A stretch of DNA of 64,000 nucleotides from Obelidium mucronatum (GCA_025765595.1 JAIVFH010000006.1:248001-312000); one strand, 5' to 3'. Counted from the first letter of the stretch, positions 21,213 to 32,930 are shown. Program-made: numbers and translations. Notes: generated from the letters alone by a model not told the origin.

Positions 21213-22480
21213 CCAGACTGGATCAACGTATGGGGGCACTCGCAACACAAGTAGTATTCAAGTCCATCTTCATTTGTATCTGGGGAACGACTCCCAGCTT
21301 TTCGCAAGTCTCAAAGAGTGTTTCCTGGCATTTCTCAAAATTGAAATGGGAAGCAACACTGTGGACAAGTTTCACAAGCTTTACACAGTCAGGAAATGGA
21401 TTAACAGGCTACTTTTCATGTGAGCAAATCAAACTTCCAATGGCTGAGCGTCCAATCTTGTCACCTTCATGCATCAAACAAGCTTCATTTTCAATATCAA
21501 GTCCAGCAACTCCCAATGCAGCTCAATCCTGAATCATGGACAAAACAGTGTCTTGAAACTTGAATCCCGTGCGCTCCTTGAACGAGTTCCGCCTTGCTGG
21601 CAACAGATTTGTTGGTGTTTACCAAAGACACACTGAATGCAATAGATACGACATGATTGCAGGAAAAGTTTGGATCCACAAATTGAATTCCCATTGCCTA
21701 GAACTTCATTCAATTATCCACGGTACCACCGTTGTGGAGAAACTGGGCATATTGATTTCCGTGGGCTTGTTGGTGTTTCTTCTTCAACATGAATCTGATT
21801 GAAAGAATGGTACTAAGTCATACAGTAAAGAAGGATAAATATTCTCAGTGAGCCTTACCGCAGAAGCATCAAAAAAATTCAAAGTCAACCTAAGCTTTCA
21901 AAGATTTACTTGTAAGAACTGGAGGTTCATCAGGATACAGATGTCACAAAACAGTGGATCTTCGAATGTGGACTTTGAGACTTGAGTCAAACTGTAACAA
22001 TAGAACTTGATAGTAGCAGAGATATAACTTGCAGCATTGTGCAAAATTGAAAGATGAGCTCTTTTTCAGTGAAGTTGGTTTTGGCGCAGGAGTAGTTGAC
22101 AGAGTGAAATCCAGCTGAAAACGCCTGTTTGCTTCTTGTGCAAAGGAAGTTGTGGAATGGAATTTCTGCATGTGCTTGATGGCAGCAGAGGTCACCCAAG
22201 AGCTTGTTGAATCCTTTGGCTTGAAAGCTACAGGAGGCTATTGCAGTTGTCTTCCTTGCAGATATGCGTGAACTCCTTGTCATATTCTGGGTGGCCTGGT
22301 TTGAGTCTCTTGACAGAAGTCCACACATCTTTGAAGTGGCTTTTGTGGAAATGCCCACAAAGATGGACAAATTCCTAATTGACCAGGTCAATTGAAGGAA
22401 AGAAGTCAATAGCAGTAGAGTTACTTTACCGTAATGTATGTTGTCATACGCAAGACAGGCATGGCATGATGGCAACCATG
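21213..22480 (-). pseudogene. N-terminal part of split minus-strand BED-finger transposon
   Basis: From about 22,385 downward the minus strand reads a BED-like zinc finger (FVHLCGHFHKSHFKDVW, HICKEDNC, then HMQKFH). After broken frames a block follows with DKIGRSAIG, VNPFPDCVKLVKLVHSVASH and CEKLGVVPQIQMKMDLNTT. These phrases resemble a hAT-like family seen in fungi and oomycetes. Stops (for example after CSHEK) show decay. The frame runs up to 21,213 and resumes at 16,178 beyond the inserted hAT. Confidence 0.5.
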
Positions 22481-22721
22481 TCCTTCCCAGGTCCCGCCAG
22501 TGATCGCATCTCTCACAAGCAAACTTTATAAGAGAGGGCTACGTCCCTCCAAGGGAATCCTATTGTGAGTTTATTAGATTCGGTGAGTGAACGCGAGCAA
22601 AATCAGTTGTGCCAAAGGGTATTTTGGAAGATACCTGGGCTTTAGTAGCTAGCGAGTATAGCGGTCTCGAGTTGGGTGAAGTAGCACATGGAAATGATCC
22701 TAGGAAGTCAAATAGGGAGCT

Positions 22722-23345
22722 TTAAAGAGTCGTAGTAGGTGTGCACCCAGTCGCCATTGGAAAGCCTGCTATTGGGATGATGACCCAGGGTAAAGGCAAC
22801 GGGTCCCATAGATCGTGTAGCCGAGCAATCAAACTAGGAGTGAGATTTAGTTTAAGGGTTGTAGGTGCGTAGGGAGGAGTAGGGCCACCGCAGATCTCAA
22901 TCTGATTGACATGGATTCGGAAGGGGTTGCGCTGGACCGCAAACCCAATGGAACCAAAAACACTTGCACTAGTTGTCACTTCATGTGGTTTCTTCTTTGC
23001 TGCTTTTTAAGTTCTGGGAGGCGTGAAGACAACAAACAAGTCCAAATCTGCAACTCCCAAGTCTGCTGTTGCTTTACCAAAAGAATACACTCCATCGTTG
23101 TTCACCACTTGCCACTCAGTGAAAGGCAGGGATTTCAAAATTAAGAGCTGACAAAAAGCATCCAAAGTTGTCACATCAACATCAAAGGATCCTGTATCTG
23201 CTGCGGTGCTCCCTTGAGTTGAAAACTCCATAACCTTGAGCAATGCCTTGAAGCGAAAGAGCCCCGTTGGGGGAGGGAGAGGAGGACAAATTGGATCACT
23301 ATCAACATCTCGTTCATGAGCCGGTTGCTGGTTGCGCAAATTCAA
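22722..23345 (-). pseudogene. Unrecognised frame interrupted by one stop
   Basis: Minus-strand frame with 112 residues, one TAA near 23,007, then 85 more residues in the same frame ending at 22,722. It includes MEFSTQGSTAADTGSFDVDV and a Pro-rich end. I do not recognise it. It may be part of another transposon, with the plus-strand frame at 23.3-24.3 kb running divergently. Confidence 0.3.
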
Positions 23346-24270
23346 TGGATCAGTTGCCCTGGTATCAGCGTTTGGCGGTGCACTTGCAATGGTTAAGTGT
23401 GGGAATTGGGCCCTATTGGAGCTGTTTGAGCGCAGAGAAAGGCGCAGAAGAGCGGAGTGTTGGGACTGGCGAGAAGGGGATGAACCAATGTCTTCAAGAC
23501 TGTCGTACTGTCAGAGTTGATTGTTGCAATGGTTCTTGCCACCTTTGCAGGTATCTAATATCCGTCATCACAATTACAGGCTTGAATCAATATTGACACC
23601 TTTATTGATCTATTGCAGTGGTGCTGGATATGGTGATCGGCCTGCGGAACGTTGGTTGGAGAGATGAGCAATTGCTTTTTTCGGAACTTCTTTCTTCCAG
23701 AAAATCCAGTTTGGCACTCCGGCCACAATACGGACTTGCTCTGCCTGCTGCAACAGCATTACCACCTACAACTCAAGTGCAATCATTGGTCAATTCAAAA
23801 GCAGAAGTCAAAGGAGCAAGGAACATTAACTCCAACCTTCGTCTTCATGAGGTTGTACGGTTCTATGATGCAGGATCGAAGATGAAGCTGATCGTGTTTT
23901 TGGAACCAATTCATGACACTACTTTCGTAATTTCAGTCTCACCTGATGGCAGAAAGCTGTTGTACAACATCACTATCCAACACTCAGAGTCTTCTTTCTA
24001 TGTTGACCCACGTGACAAGGGTGCTCAATTGGCTTCAACTCAAGCCATGTTTTTGGAAATGATCCTGGAACTGAAGAGTTTGTCTACAAAGTGAATCTAC
24101 CTGAAGCAGTGGACTCCAATGAGCTGGAATCTTGTTTTATTCTCACCCTTGTGAAGATGCGGGATTTTTGCAATGGTCATGAAGTAATGGTGAAGGAGAA
24201 TGTGGCAGTTGCTCAAACTTACTTGGTATCAGCTCAGAAGTCGGAGCAGTGTCGAAGTACCCATTCTTGA
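23332..24270 (+). pseudogene. Unrecognised gene remnant with a homopolymer frameshift
   Basis: A 158-residue frame (23,618-24,094, possibly preceded by an exon at 23,332-23,560) reads smoothly through LRLHEVVRFYDAGSKMKLIV and PIHDTTFVISVSPDGRKLLY. At the T5 run near 24,049 the sense continues in another frame (FGNDPGTEEFVYKVNLPEAV, then SCFILTLVKMRDFCNGHEVM) to a stop at about 24,270. One missing T would reconcile the frames. No family recognised; probably trans-poson cargo or a decayed accessory gene. Confidence 0.35.
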
Positions 24271-24279
24271 TTTTATTTT

Positions 24280-24865
24280 TTAATTTGAAATAAACGTTCA
24301 TTGCTCTTTTCTTTATTTTTAAGAGATTTGGGTGTTCTCCTGCAAGTGTGCCAGTTTATGTACTCATTGCACTTTATTACAGCTCCCCAGAATCCATCCA
24401 TTTCTGCAGAGGGCTGATATGACGTGGCATGTACTGTAGCAATCTACATGAAGAGCACAGTTTGAAAAACAATAAACCACTTTTGTCTTCCCTTAAAACA
24501 CCTGTTATTGTCTTTGCATTCTTTATCCATTCAATCTCAGCTGCTGCAATGCTGGCTGTGGCTGTAGAGTTGCAATCTTCATTCACTGAAACTGGACAGT
24601 GGCAGCAGTAGCTGCAATCAATGATAGGAGCCATGGTGCAAAACAGTGTACCACAGTCATCAGGAGATCAGGTACCTGTGATCAAATACGTGAAAATAAA
24701 TAATTTTGTGTTTAAACGTATTCGAACTCTCCAAAAGGTCAAAACAGCCCGCCTAGCCGTGTGACACGCATTTCAAATTTCCAAAATTAAAAATATGCGT
24801 TTGAAACACACAAAAACACAGCATATTACTAGATGTGTTTTATTAGACCTGTGCTGTTTTTTTTT
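24280..24865. other. Non-coding stretch between transposon remnants
   Basis: Contains a short minus-strand frame (24,377-24,634, 85 aa, Cys-rich at both ends, CSYCCHC and CSSC) of unknown meaning, then AT-rich DNA with no coding signal. Confidence 0.35.
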
Positions 24866-25101
24866 TATTTAGCGATTATCATCGATGTTCAACTATTGAT
24901 GATCGTTGGATATAGGTTTACCGTAATTATCGCTAAACCACGGGATTCTCATCAATATTTATAGTAGAATTAAAAAAAATCATCAGAATTCTCTTTATTT
25001 GACAATAACCACATGATAAATTATCGTGACAAAGCAATAACTCCTGATCGAAAAAAAAGAAAGAAATGCTGCTCTCAACTACACCACCAGTCCCTATTGT
25101 T

Positions 25102-25916
25102 CTAGTAAGTCTCAAATCCACCACTTTGATCATCCTCATCTGCATTATTCTGGTCCTCTTCATCCTCTTCATCCTCTTCGTCATCCTCCTCCTCATCAAG
25201 TCTGTCTTCCTCTTCTTCCTCGACAGTCACATTCACCTTTGATTTCTTGGTTGTTTTCTTGGTGATTGCCGCCTTTGCTGATTTTTTTTGTTGGCAGCAA
25301 CCTTTGCAAGGTCCGTTTTTGACAGCTTCATGGCCTCCACGTCATCATGCGAAAGTCCCGCCCGAGACACAGCAGCAATATTCTGGTGCAACAACTGGGC
25401 TGCATTTTGTTTCACAAGGGATTCTTGGGAAACTGCGATCCTGCTGAGACTCCCGGCAATCTGCTTGACGTATCTGGTAAGATGGTCACTGGAAGTTCCT
25501 GCCGCAGACTCTTGGATATCTGCCAAGAGTGCTTCTGCCTCAACCCCTTCCCCCTCATCATCACTTTTGCTTACTCCATGTTGTTTTGCAAGCTCGCCCA
25601 GATCTTTTCCCTTCAGCTTGAGTGCCTTTGAGTCCACAGTAAGGTTTAACTTGTTTTTGATGACCGCCGCTAACCCAGTAAATTTTGTATGTTCCAACAC
25701 ACTAGTCTTGAAGAACCTGAATGAAAGTGCAGAGTTAAAATTGGGGTGGGGTCAGAAAGACTGGAATGTTGGAGCTTACCATCCTCCCATCAGCTTTCTC
25801 TTTCTTGGAGACAAGAAGAGTGGTTTAATATCATCAAATAGAGTGGGAGATTTGTATTTCTTGGCTGCGCTGGGGGTTTTGGGGGATTTTTGGACCTTTG
25901 ACAGTTTTTCGGACAT
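25102..25916 (-). pseudogene. Accessory protein of the Harbinger element, frameshifted at an A8 run
   Basis: Exon 1 (25,780-25,916, starting MSEKLSKVQKSPKTPSAAKK) joins through a GT-AG intron to exon 2 (from 25,716). The protein is Lys-rich, then has a helical middle (SRIAVSQESLVKQNAAQLLH). At an A8 homopolymer near 25,280 the frame passes into NQQRRQSPRK and stops at 25,233; with one more A it would continue as KKSAKAAITKKTTKKSKVN and a long Glu/Asp tail to a stop at 25,102. The continuing acidic tail argues that the ancestral protein used the second frame. It is probably the DNA-binding partner of the transposase; that is inference. Confidence 0.5.
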
Positions 25917-26063
25917 TTTTTGGGACTTCACTTGGTTCAACTACTTCTCTTATACAAATAAATCTAGATCTTATTTGGCTTTCTAATTTCGTTTTCTAAT
26001 TACGTTTTCTAATTTTGTTTTCTAATTTGGGTTTCTAACTTGGTGTAAGTGTTAATGTAAAAA

Positions 26064-26751
26064 ATGTCATGGAACTTTGTCATTGGGAGCTTACGGGCGT
26101 CAACAGGGCTGGATCAAGATACAATAGAGGCACTTTTTCTCAAATATTGCGGCAGCATCAAGACCCGCAAGTGCCTGTTCGATTGTTATCAGAGTTTGAA
26201 AAGAGACACAACTACAAAAGCAGAGAACGTTTTTCTCTGGTAAATACAAGAGGCATTGCGTCAAAATTTAATGTCTTACAGATAATTGCGGGAACATTTG
26301 CTGGATGGGTGATAGGGTGAGTGGTGGTGGAGGTGTGGTTGTTAGCTGAACAATAACTGCTCACTTTTACCAGATGTTCAAAGGCTCAGTACATGACATG
26401 ACAATGCACGCACAGGATCATCCGCAGTTGGATCTGGGAGAGCTGGTCTTGGCAGATAAGGGCTACGTAGGGCCACGTGGACGTGGATTGAGTTTAATAG
26501 TGCCTTTCAAGGCAACAGCAAGGAGCCCCCTGACACCCTTCAAGCTTGCATACAACCAGATGCATTCAGTCAAGCATATTGTTGTGGAGCACTCCTTTGG
26601 GTTTGGGTACACTGCCATCAAACATACCAATCGCTTTCAAAGAATTCCTGAATCGTTTGACAGAGGTCAAATGACCCACTCTTATCTATGGAATATTGTT
26701 AAAGTGATTATTCATTCAACTACCATGTATACCTTCAGAAACCAGCAGTGA
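26064..26751 (+). pseudogene. Harbinger transposase, internally deleted
   Basis: One frame from the ATG at 26,064 gives an N-terminal piece with STGLDQDTIEALFLKYCGS, typical of the start of these transposases. Another frame gives YKSRERFSLVNTRGI, then after a short intron GSVHDMTMHAQD, LVLADKGY (catalytic Asp), IVPFKATARSP and SVKHIVVEHSFGFGY (catalytic Glu region) to a stop at 26,751. The stretch that should contain the first catalytic Asp (DGTH block) is missing between them, so the gene is internally deleted and cannot be catalytic. Confidence 0.65.
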
Positions 26752-26996
26752 TAACCGTAGAGAACTGAGGAAGTGAGTGACGGAGTGAATAGGAAATATA
26801 AATAAAGTTTGATTTTAATTATTTAACCATTTTATTGCTAAAAGTTTTTTATGCTATTTATTTATTTATTCATCATATTTAGCGATAAATATGCCTCGAT
26901 ATGATGAGCGCTAAACAGCTTGAAAAAAGAATCAAAAAACGCGATTTATTTGATTAAAACACGGGGAATAAAGGCATGAATAAACCACTTGTACTA

Positions 26997-28060
26997 CTAA
27001 TCACTTTCGCTGTCCACGTCACTCTCGTTCTTTTGCTTCCCAAATACTGGCTTTTCCTTGATTTGGGCTTCCAAAGCATCAAAAAAACACTTGCTTTTCG
27101 TTTCCATGCTGTTTTTTGTGGCTGAATCAAGAAGAACAGCAGAATTCTCCGCGTATGGCGAATTCCCTAGCAATGGCAACAAACGGATCACTAAGGAATT
27201 GGCCATTCTGCTTGACCACACCTGACGCAGTAGTTTGAACTGATTTCCACATGTACTTGCAATCATCAGTTATTAAAGCGGCAGCTTCGGCAGTAGCGGC
27301 ATCTCGCAGATAAGATCCTTCTGCGAGGGGACTGGCATGTCTTCTGGGAACGCATCTGAAATCAAGGTATGCTTGTGTATTGACTTTCAAAGCACATCTT
27401 GTTTCCTGACCAATCTGTTGAGTGTTAGATATAGGATAATGACTTATACTTACTCAGTCAAGCACCGCTTCCAGCTGAACAGAAAGCCCGCTGGTTGATT
27501 CGGAGTAATCGTGGCTGCTGGTACACTAGCAGTGTTGGTTGGGGTTTGGTTGGCCCTCTGAGAGAGACTAAGGGGATTTGATTTTTTTGTTGAAGACGTT
27601 GCAATGCTAAAAATAAGAGACGCATTAATATTATTAATAAAGACACAAGACAAACTGTTGATTCTTCTTTTGCTGTCCTGGTAGTTGCTGCCTTTCAGTC
27701 ATGTTCAGCATTGCAACTAATTCTAGTGAAGAAGCACTCACTTTTGAATTGTCCTTTTCTGATGGTATTCCCTTTCTTCTTCATCATCCTCCCCATCATT
27801 TTCTTCATCTTCTACGTCATCTTCAATGTCATTTTTCTACATCATCATTGTAATTTGTGTCAGAGTCTTCATCACTTGTGTTGTGTCTACTCTTCATGAA
27901 TTCTCCAGGATCATACGAGCTACGATACTGTGAGAATGGAATAGATAAGAATGAAACTCACCGCTGCTTTTCTTTCTTGGCATCATCACTGGTAATGGTT
28001 CTTGTGTTTCTGGAGTTGTGAAACTTTGTCATACACTTTTTTTTTTGGAATTTTTTTTGC
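26997..28060 (-). pseudogene. Decayed multi-exon frame of unknown family
   Basis: Minus-strand pieces can be strung together: a piece ending in DDAKKEKQ (about 27,975), an exon with YRSSYDPGEF and HNTSDEDSD leading into a Glu/Asp-rich stretch that changes frame at an A5 run (about 27,840), then ERQQLPGQQKKNQQ, and a last exon with KVNTQAYLDFRCVPRRHASP and a tail ending near 26,997. GT-AG sites exist between several of them. I do not recognise the product; the acidic tract and position suggest a transposon accessory gene. Confidence 0.3.
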
Positions 28061-28089
28061 TGAAGGATTTCAAATGCCATGCACATTAA

Positions 28090-28120
28090 TGATTTCAAAT
28101 AGTTTGATTATTTGAAATCA
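28090..28120. repeat. Perfect inverted repeat, 12-bp arms, 7-nt loop
   Basis: TGATTTCAAATA (28,090-28,101), loop GTTTGAT, TATTTGAAATCA (28,109-28,120). It lies in AT-rich non-coding DNA. It could be a hairpin terminator, a protein site or the relic of a small element. Confidence 0.6.
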
Positions 28121-28129
28121 ATGTTTTGA

Positions 28130-29400
28130 ATAAAACTGTCAAAATTTGTCTGCAAAAATTTATTAATTCGAAATTCACATGAAAATATCAAGTCTTCATT
28201 GCCGTTGGTGAATGAAGAGTTTTGCTGGTTGGCGGGCCAAGTGAAAAGTACCATGCTGAGGAAGTTGCAGCAGCTATGCAAACAAATCCAGGGACCTCAA
28301 TTTCGCAGGATTTATTCGGTAAATTTACGCCCTGCACTTTCTGCCTTTTAATAATTACTGAATAGCTCCTCCACCCTTTGGGAATGAAGAACTACACGCA
28401 AGTCACTCACTTGATCCCTAGCCCAATCACTTGCCCAGTCAGATATACGTCTCAGAAGCATCACCACCCCAAGATCAATCACTGTTAAACAGCGCTTAAA
28501 TTAACAAAACATATGGCAAGTTTCTTTAATGTGTCTTTTGCCAATTCTTTTCTCATGCTTGCTTAAACTCTAGAAAATCCACTGCCGCCAACCATTGTGA
28601 AGTCCATCTTTTTGAAGATAAAGCAAAAATTCAGTCAAGGTGATATTGACTTTATGACGCATTTCATTTTGGATAATCCAATTGTGCTCCCCAGATATTC
28701 ACTGGATCTTGTGGATTGGGTTGCAAAAAAATCGAATCCTAGTTTTGGTGGATTCGTTGTAGAATTGGACGAAAACTGCATTGGAAAAAGGAAATGGAAG
28801 TGGCGGGACTGAATCCACTCAAATCCACTTTCTTCCCCAGATATTCGAGGAAAAATAATAAAAATAAATCCACCTACTCTTAAGCAAAGACAGCCAAAGG
28901 TGCCCCAAAGAAGTCAGTGAAGACTGTAAAGACTGTCGCTGCAAAAACGCGCCACGAGCCCTTCAAATGGCTCCCACGACAACTCAAGCACTCTTGATGT
29001 CATCAAGGACAAGTACTCAGATATATTCAGTGAGAGTGTGTCTCAGGAAGACTGGGACAACGTTTCTCAAGAGGCATATTTATCTCTTTATTAAATTTAA
29101 CCTTAACGTCGCGTTTAAGATTGTCCTGATCAATAATGAGTATTTTATTTAATTGTTTACTTTGGTTCATTTAATTCAATTGAGCGATGAATCCAGTTTG
29201 AATCCAGGGTCAGACCTGGATTCATTTTCAAGTGAAGGATTTCCGGTCTGGATTAGACAGGATTTGGATTTGAAATTGAATCCAGCGTTTTCAAAATATT
29301 TTGATCCAATTCGGTGAATATGGTCAAAACACCAATTTCAACGAATCCACTGGATTGGCATCAAATTTATCAAAAACGGCAATATCTGGGGAGGCCTAAT
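28130..29400. other. Non-coding stretch rich in AATCCA/TGGATT motifs
   Basis: No recognisable gene; short frames such as 28,597-28,812 (71 aa) have no known motif. From about 28,670 on, the hexamers AATCCA and TGGATT recur densely, as they do inside the next inverted-repeat element. A 20-bp sequence at 29,201-29,220 (AATCCAGGGTCAGACCTGGA, itself containing an imperfect CCAGG...CCTGG palindrome) is repeated exactly at 29,913-29,932. Confidence 0.4.
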
Positions 29401-30131
29401 AGAGGTTTGCAGATATTCCGGATTTACCAGTGGATTTCAAATCCTGCTGAGATCCTCCCAGCAAGATCCACCTCTGCAGGATTTCGGACTCAAGGGGATT
29501 TATCCAGCTGGATTTGGGCTGGATTTCATTATTTACAATCGTTAAGAAATAAATTCCATTTCAATCTCATTATTTTAAATCTACAAAACATAATTATGTG
29601 AAAGTTGCGTGTCCACTTCAACCATGGCCCCAAAAAAGAAGGCCTAGTCCTCTGACAGTGAGGCCAGCTCGTTACATCCTTCTGTTCATGTGACTTGAGC
29701 TTGCCTTCACCACGAACTGCACGGGCATTGGTGGTGAAGCGGCAATGTGAACAGCTTTGGATTGCATGGCACGGCATCGCTTTTAGCTTGTTTGCGAACT
29801 AGAGACTTGAAGTAGCTTGAGTTCACAGAGCTTTAAAAGACGAGCTCCATGTTTGTTTGTGATGTCAAATAAATTGGTCTTTATTACATAAATCCACCAG
29901 AAATTCACCCCAAATCCAGGGTCAGACCTGGACTTCAGTTTTGTTAGTAGATCCAGCTGAAAACCACAGGTTTTTGAAGGGAGGTGGATCTGGAAGGATT
30001 TGGGAGGATCTGAAAAATGTGGAAGAGGAATATCTGCAACAAAATGGGAAATCCACTGGATTTTGCTGGATTTTCAAAATCCTGGGATCTAGGAGGATTT
30101 CAAAGGATCTGAGGAATATCTGCAAACCTCT
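29401..30131. mobile_element. 731-bp element with perfect 19-bp terminal inverted repeats
   Basis: AGAGGTTTGCAGATATTCC at 29,401-29,419 recurs exactly inverted at 30,113-30,131. Flanks are ..CTAAT and AATGGG.., suggesting a 3-bp AAT (or 4-bp TAAT) duplication. Subterminal DNA on both sides is packed with CAGATATTCC, AGATCC and AATCC motifs in both orientations. A minus-strand frame (29,529-29,777) contains a CSHC...H pattern but no recognised domain. Size and ends fit a non-autonomous DNA element. Confidence 0.6.
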
Positions 30132-30199
30132 AATGGGTCAGACAACTGTTTCTAGGTTTGACATCCCTTTTTAAGCTTATGTTGATTCTTTTTGTTCAC

Positions 30200-32930
30200 T
30201 TGTCATTTCTATAAATAGATTACTCAAATTTCTAGCAGCTTCTGTTCCAAAAGAGTACCTTCCTTCATTCAAGACAGGCAAGGCCCTTCACAAAGCAGTG
30301 GACCAACTGCAACTGAGTGTGGTTAGTGGATGTGTTGTTGAATCATTTTTATGCTATATTTTGACACATTATTCACGATTGCAAGCGGCATGTTACTTCG
30401 ATTGATGAATTACCGATTAGTCTTCCTGCCAATTATTGTGAAGATGCTCGGAAATTGTATGACTCAATAGAACCAATTGTTTTTATTTGACCCAGTCAAA
30501 AAAGTCATCGAAACTACCCTTCAAGATCGATCTCGTCAAAACCATTTTGTTTATGCATTTCAAGAGCAAAAAGATTCAGAAAATAATCGAATTTATTCTG
30601 AGGCTTGGTCATCAGACCGTTGCAAAGAGCTTCAGGTTGATTAATTATTATTATGTGCCAATGTGGTACTTATCCAATTCTTTACACAAGGAAATGCTTC
30701 CTGCCGGTGCAACGTCTTTATTACTAACAATGGGTTCTGACTCTGCCGTTGCAACCAAACTTGGGAAAAATTCATCCCACCCATTTTGACTTTGGTAAGT
30801 TTTTGAGAAGTGTTGCATGGATGCTTTTGCCAAAGGCACCATCACTGCTTTTGATTTCTTTATTGCCAAAACAAACTAACACAAGTTAAGCAAGTTTAAA
30901 CAAGAGCTATCGTGTAATTCTGTCTAATTGCTCTCGAAAGTTGGTCTTCTACATGCCAGACATCAAACGAAAGTCAGATAGCCAATGAAACTCCCCTCCT
31001 TGGTTTACAACCTTAAACGGGCGTTTTTTCATGCTGTTCTGCGTCTGGTATTGTCGGATATTGAAGATTGGATCAAATAGTGAGTTGTATTTGAATCAAG
31101 CTTCAAATCTCATCTAAATTTTGCCAGCGCGGTACATTTAGAGAGCCCTGACAGGAGAATTTGACACTTCTATCCAGTTCTCATGCACGCTAATGGAGAT
31201 TATCCTGAATTATGTTTGCTGGCACTGTTTTGTTCCTGAAGATCATTTGTGTGATTGTGGAAATCCTTGTGGAAAGCAGTATGATGTCAAGACAATAGCA
31301 ACAATGAAGACTCTAATTGAACAAGGTAATTTACTGGCAACAAAGACTGCGCCAACAAAATTCTTCAAATCAAAGGGAATTGTGGAATACATCCAGGTAT
31401 GATTACTACCATACATTGCAGTTAATTTCTCTAATACCAAGATAGAATGCGTTTTTTGCTTTTGGTGATACATTTTGCATTCATTGAGCAATCACTCCCA
31501 ACAAGTTACATGTCAATGAATCTGGTGTTTTTGCTCATCATTTGTGGGAATTCATCAAAGTAATTATTGAGAAAGAGCACGCTGTTATTGGAAAAGATTT
31601 ACTTGATTCAAGGTACACTATTTGGTTTTGCTAGTTTTTCTTACTGGTTCGAAGGTTTCAACGCCTGCCACCGTTTCCTGGAGTGAAGACATTCAAAAAT
31701 GGTGACTCCTCACAGCTGCCTGACAAAAGACGATTTTCAAAGCATCATGAAAGTGAGTGACATGTTTCAGCCAAAACACTCATCTAATTTTGCATTAGTC
31801 ATTATTGCTCTGTGTGGAGGATTTATTAGATGACAACCACTTGGAGTGTCTGAAAACTTTTATTGACTTGGTTATGTCCATTTCAGCATCTTCATTCACT
31901 GATTTGAATCTGGATGCTATGCAAGTGCAATTTGAAATTTTCGAAGAGCAAGTGAAGAGCTTTTTGCAGAATTTGCCGGTATGACTGCTTTGGTTCATAT
32001 TGAATACTAATTGGGACATCAGTCTGAGCTTTGCTTTCCCAAACTGCATACTTTTGGCCAGTATGCGCACATGATACGAAATTTGGGCTCTCTTGATGGT
32101 TATGGTACAGAGGCAGTGGAAGCCAGCCACATATCTGATGTTGTGAAAGCGTACTTGGCAACCAACCGAAAGAACAAGGAAGAACAGGTACGGCTTGAAT
32201 TGGAATTTTCTTTATGCTTATAAAATGTAGATGATACGTTTCGTGGCACGCCAAGACAAAATGTTGCTTGTTTGTAGGATCTTTGGTTTGAATGATTCCA
32301 AAGAGAGATCTATGACTGGTGAATCACACAAGTTACTCAAATATCTGTTCCAAACAACAATTCCTCACCTCAATAGGGCGATTTAAATGGCATCCAGAAG
32401 AAGATTGCAAGTCACGTAAATGTCAAGCACAATAAGGTTTCTGTTAATTTACATTTTTTTTGTTAATTGATTCACTAAGCTATGCTTCAGATTAAGTTTT
32501 ATCGAATTGTTGATTATGATGAGGATAGAAAGGAAACTATTCAAATGATCAAAGGGAGAAAAAAGGAGCAAGAACACTGTCTTTACGATGTTGGAATGGG
32601 TAATGGAATTAAAGGATGCCGTTGGAGATTGGGTGGAGTGCGTATTTTAAAGTTTGGAGTAAGGAATCTGAAGCTAGTTTTGCGCTCCTGCAGAAATACA
32701 AGACTCCTCTGCCTTGTATGCAGAATGGAACAGGCTTATGGATTTTCGAAAAGCCAACTCCAGGTTCTACAGTTGTCATCCCACTCAAGAAGCCTGGAAT
32801 GAGGGCTTGGGTAGTACCATACTTTCAAGATGGCCATGAAGGAGCAAGTGGGAGAGTTTACTTGAATAGTTATTCTGACAGATATGTCTGGTCTCAGATT
32901 CCTCGCTCTTCTGATTAATGACATTCTTTT
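30200..32930 (+). pseudogene. Plavaka-type (CMC superfamily) transposase remnant
   Basis: A series of plus-strand exon-like blocks in the right order matches Plavaka-type proteins: RIYSEAWSSDRCKELQ, then LPAGATSLLLTMGSDSAVAT, MHANGDYPELCLLALF, SGVFAHHLWEFIKVIIEKEH with RLPPFPGVKTFKNG, LLDDNHLECLKTFIDLVMSI, and FPKLHTFGQYAHMIRNLGS followed by YGTEAVEASHISDVVKAYLA. GT-AG introns separate most blocks. Damage: a T5-run frameshift near 30,480, a frame change near 31,230 and a premature stop near 30,787. The 3' part (32,480-32,924) is Trp/Pro-rich. Element termini were not located. Confidence 0.65.

Larger units (their letters stand above)
24868..26915. mobile_element. Two-gene PIF/Harbinger-type element, about 2.05 kb
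   Basis: The left end reads TTTAGCGATTATCATCGATG from 24,868. The right end, read on the minus strand from 26,915, begins TTTAGCGCTCATCATATCGA; the two align with few changes. Each end also holds an inner inverted copy of TTTAGCGATAAT (about 24,938-24,945 and 26,878-26,886), so the termini are small palindromes. A three-base target duplication could not be fixed. Inside are a minus-strand acidic accessory gene and a plus-strand DDE transposase gene, transcribed divergently, the usual two-gene plan of Harbinger elements. Confidence 0.6.

Noticed and set aside
10920..32930. Whole transposon block as a Starship-like cargo element
   Set aside because: No tyrosine recombinase captain gene or cargo genes; the block is explained by separate, partly nested DNA transposons.
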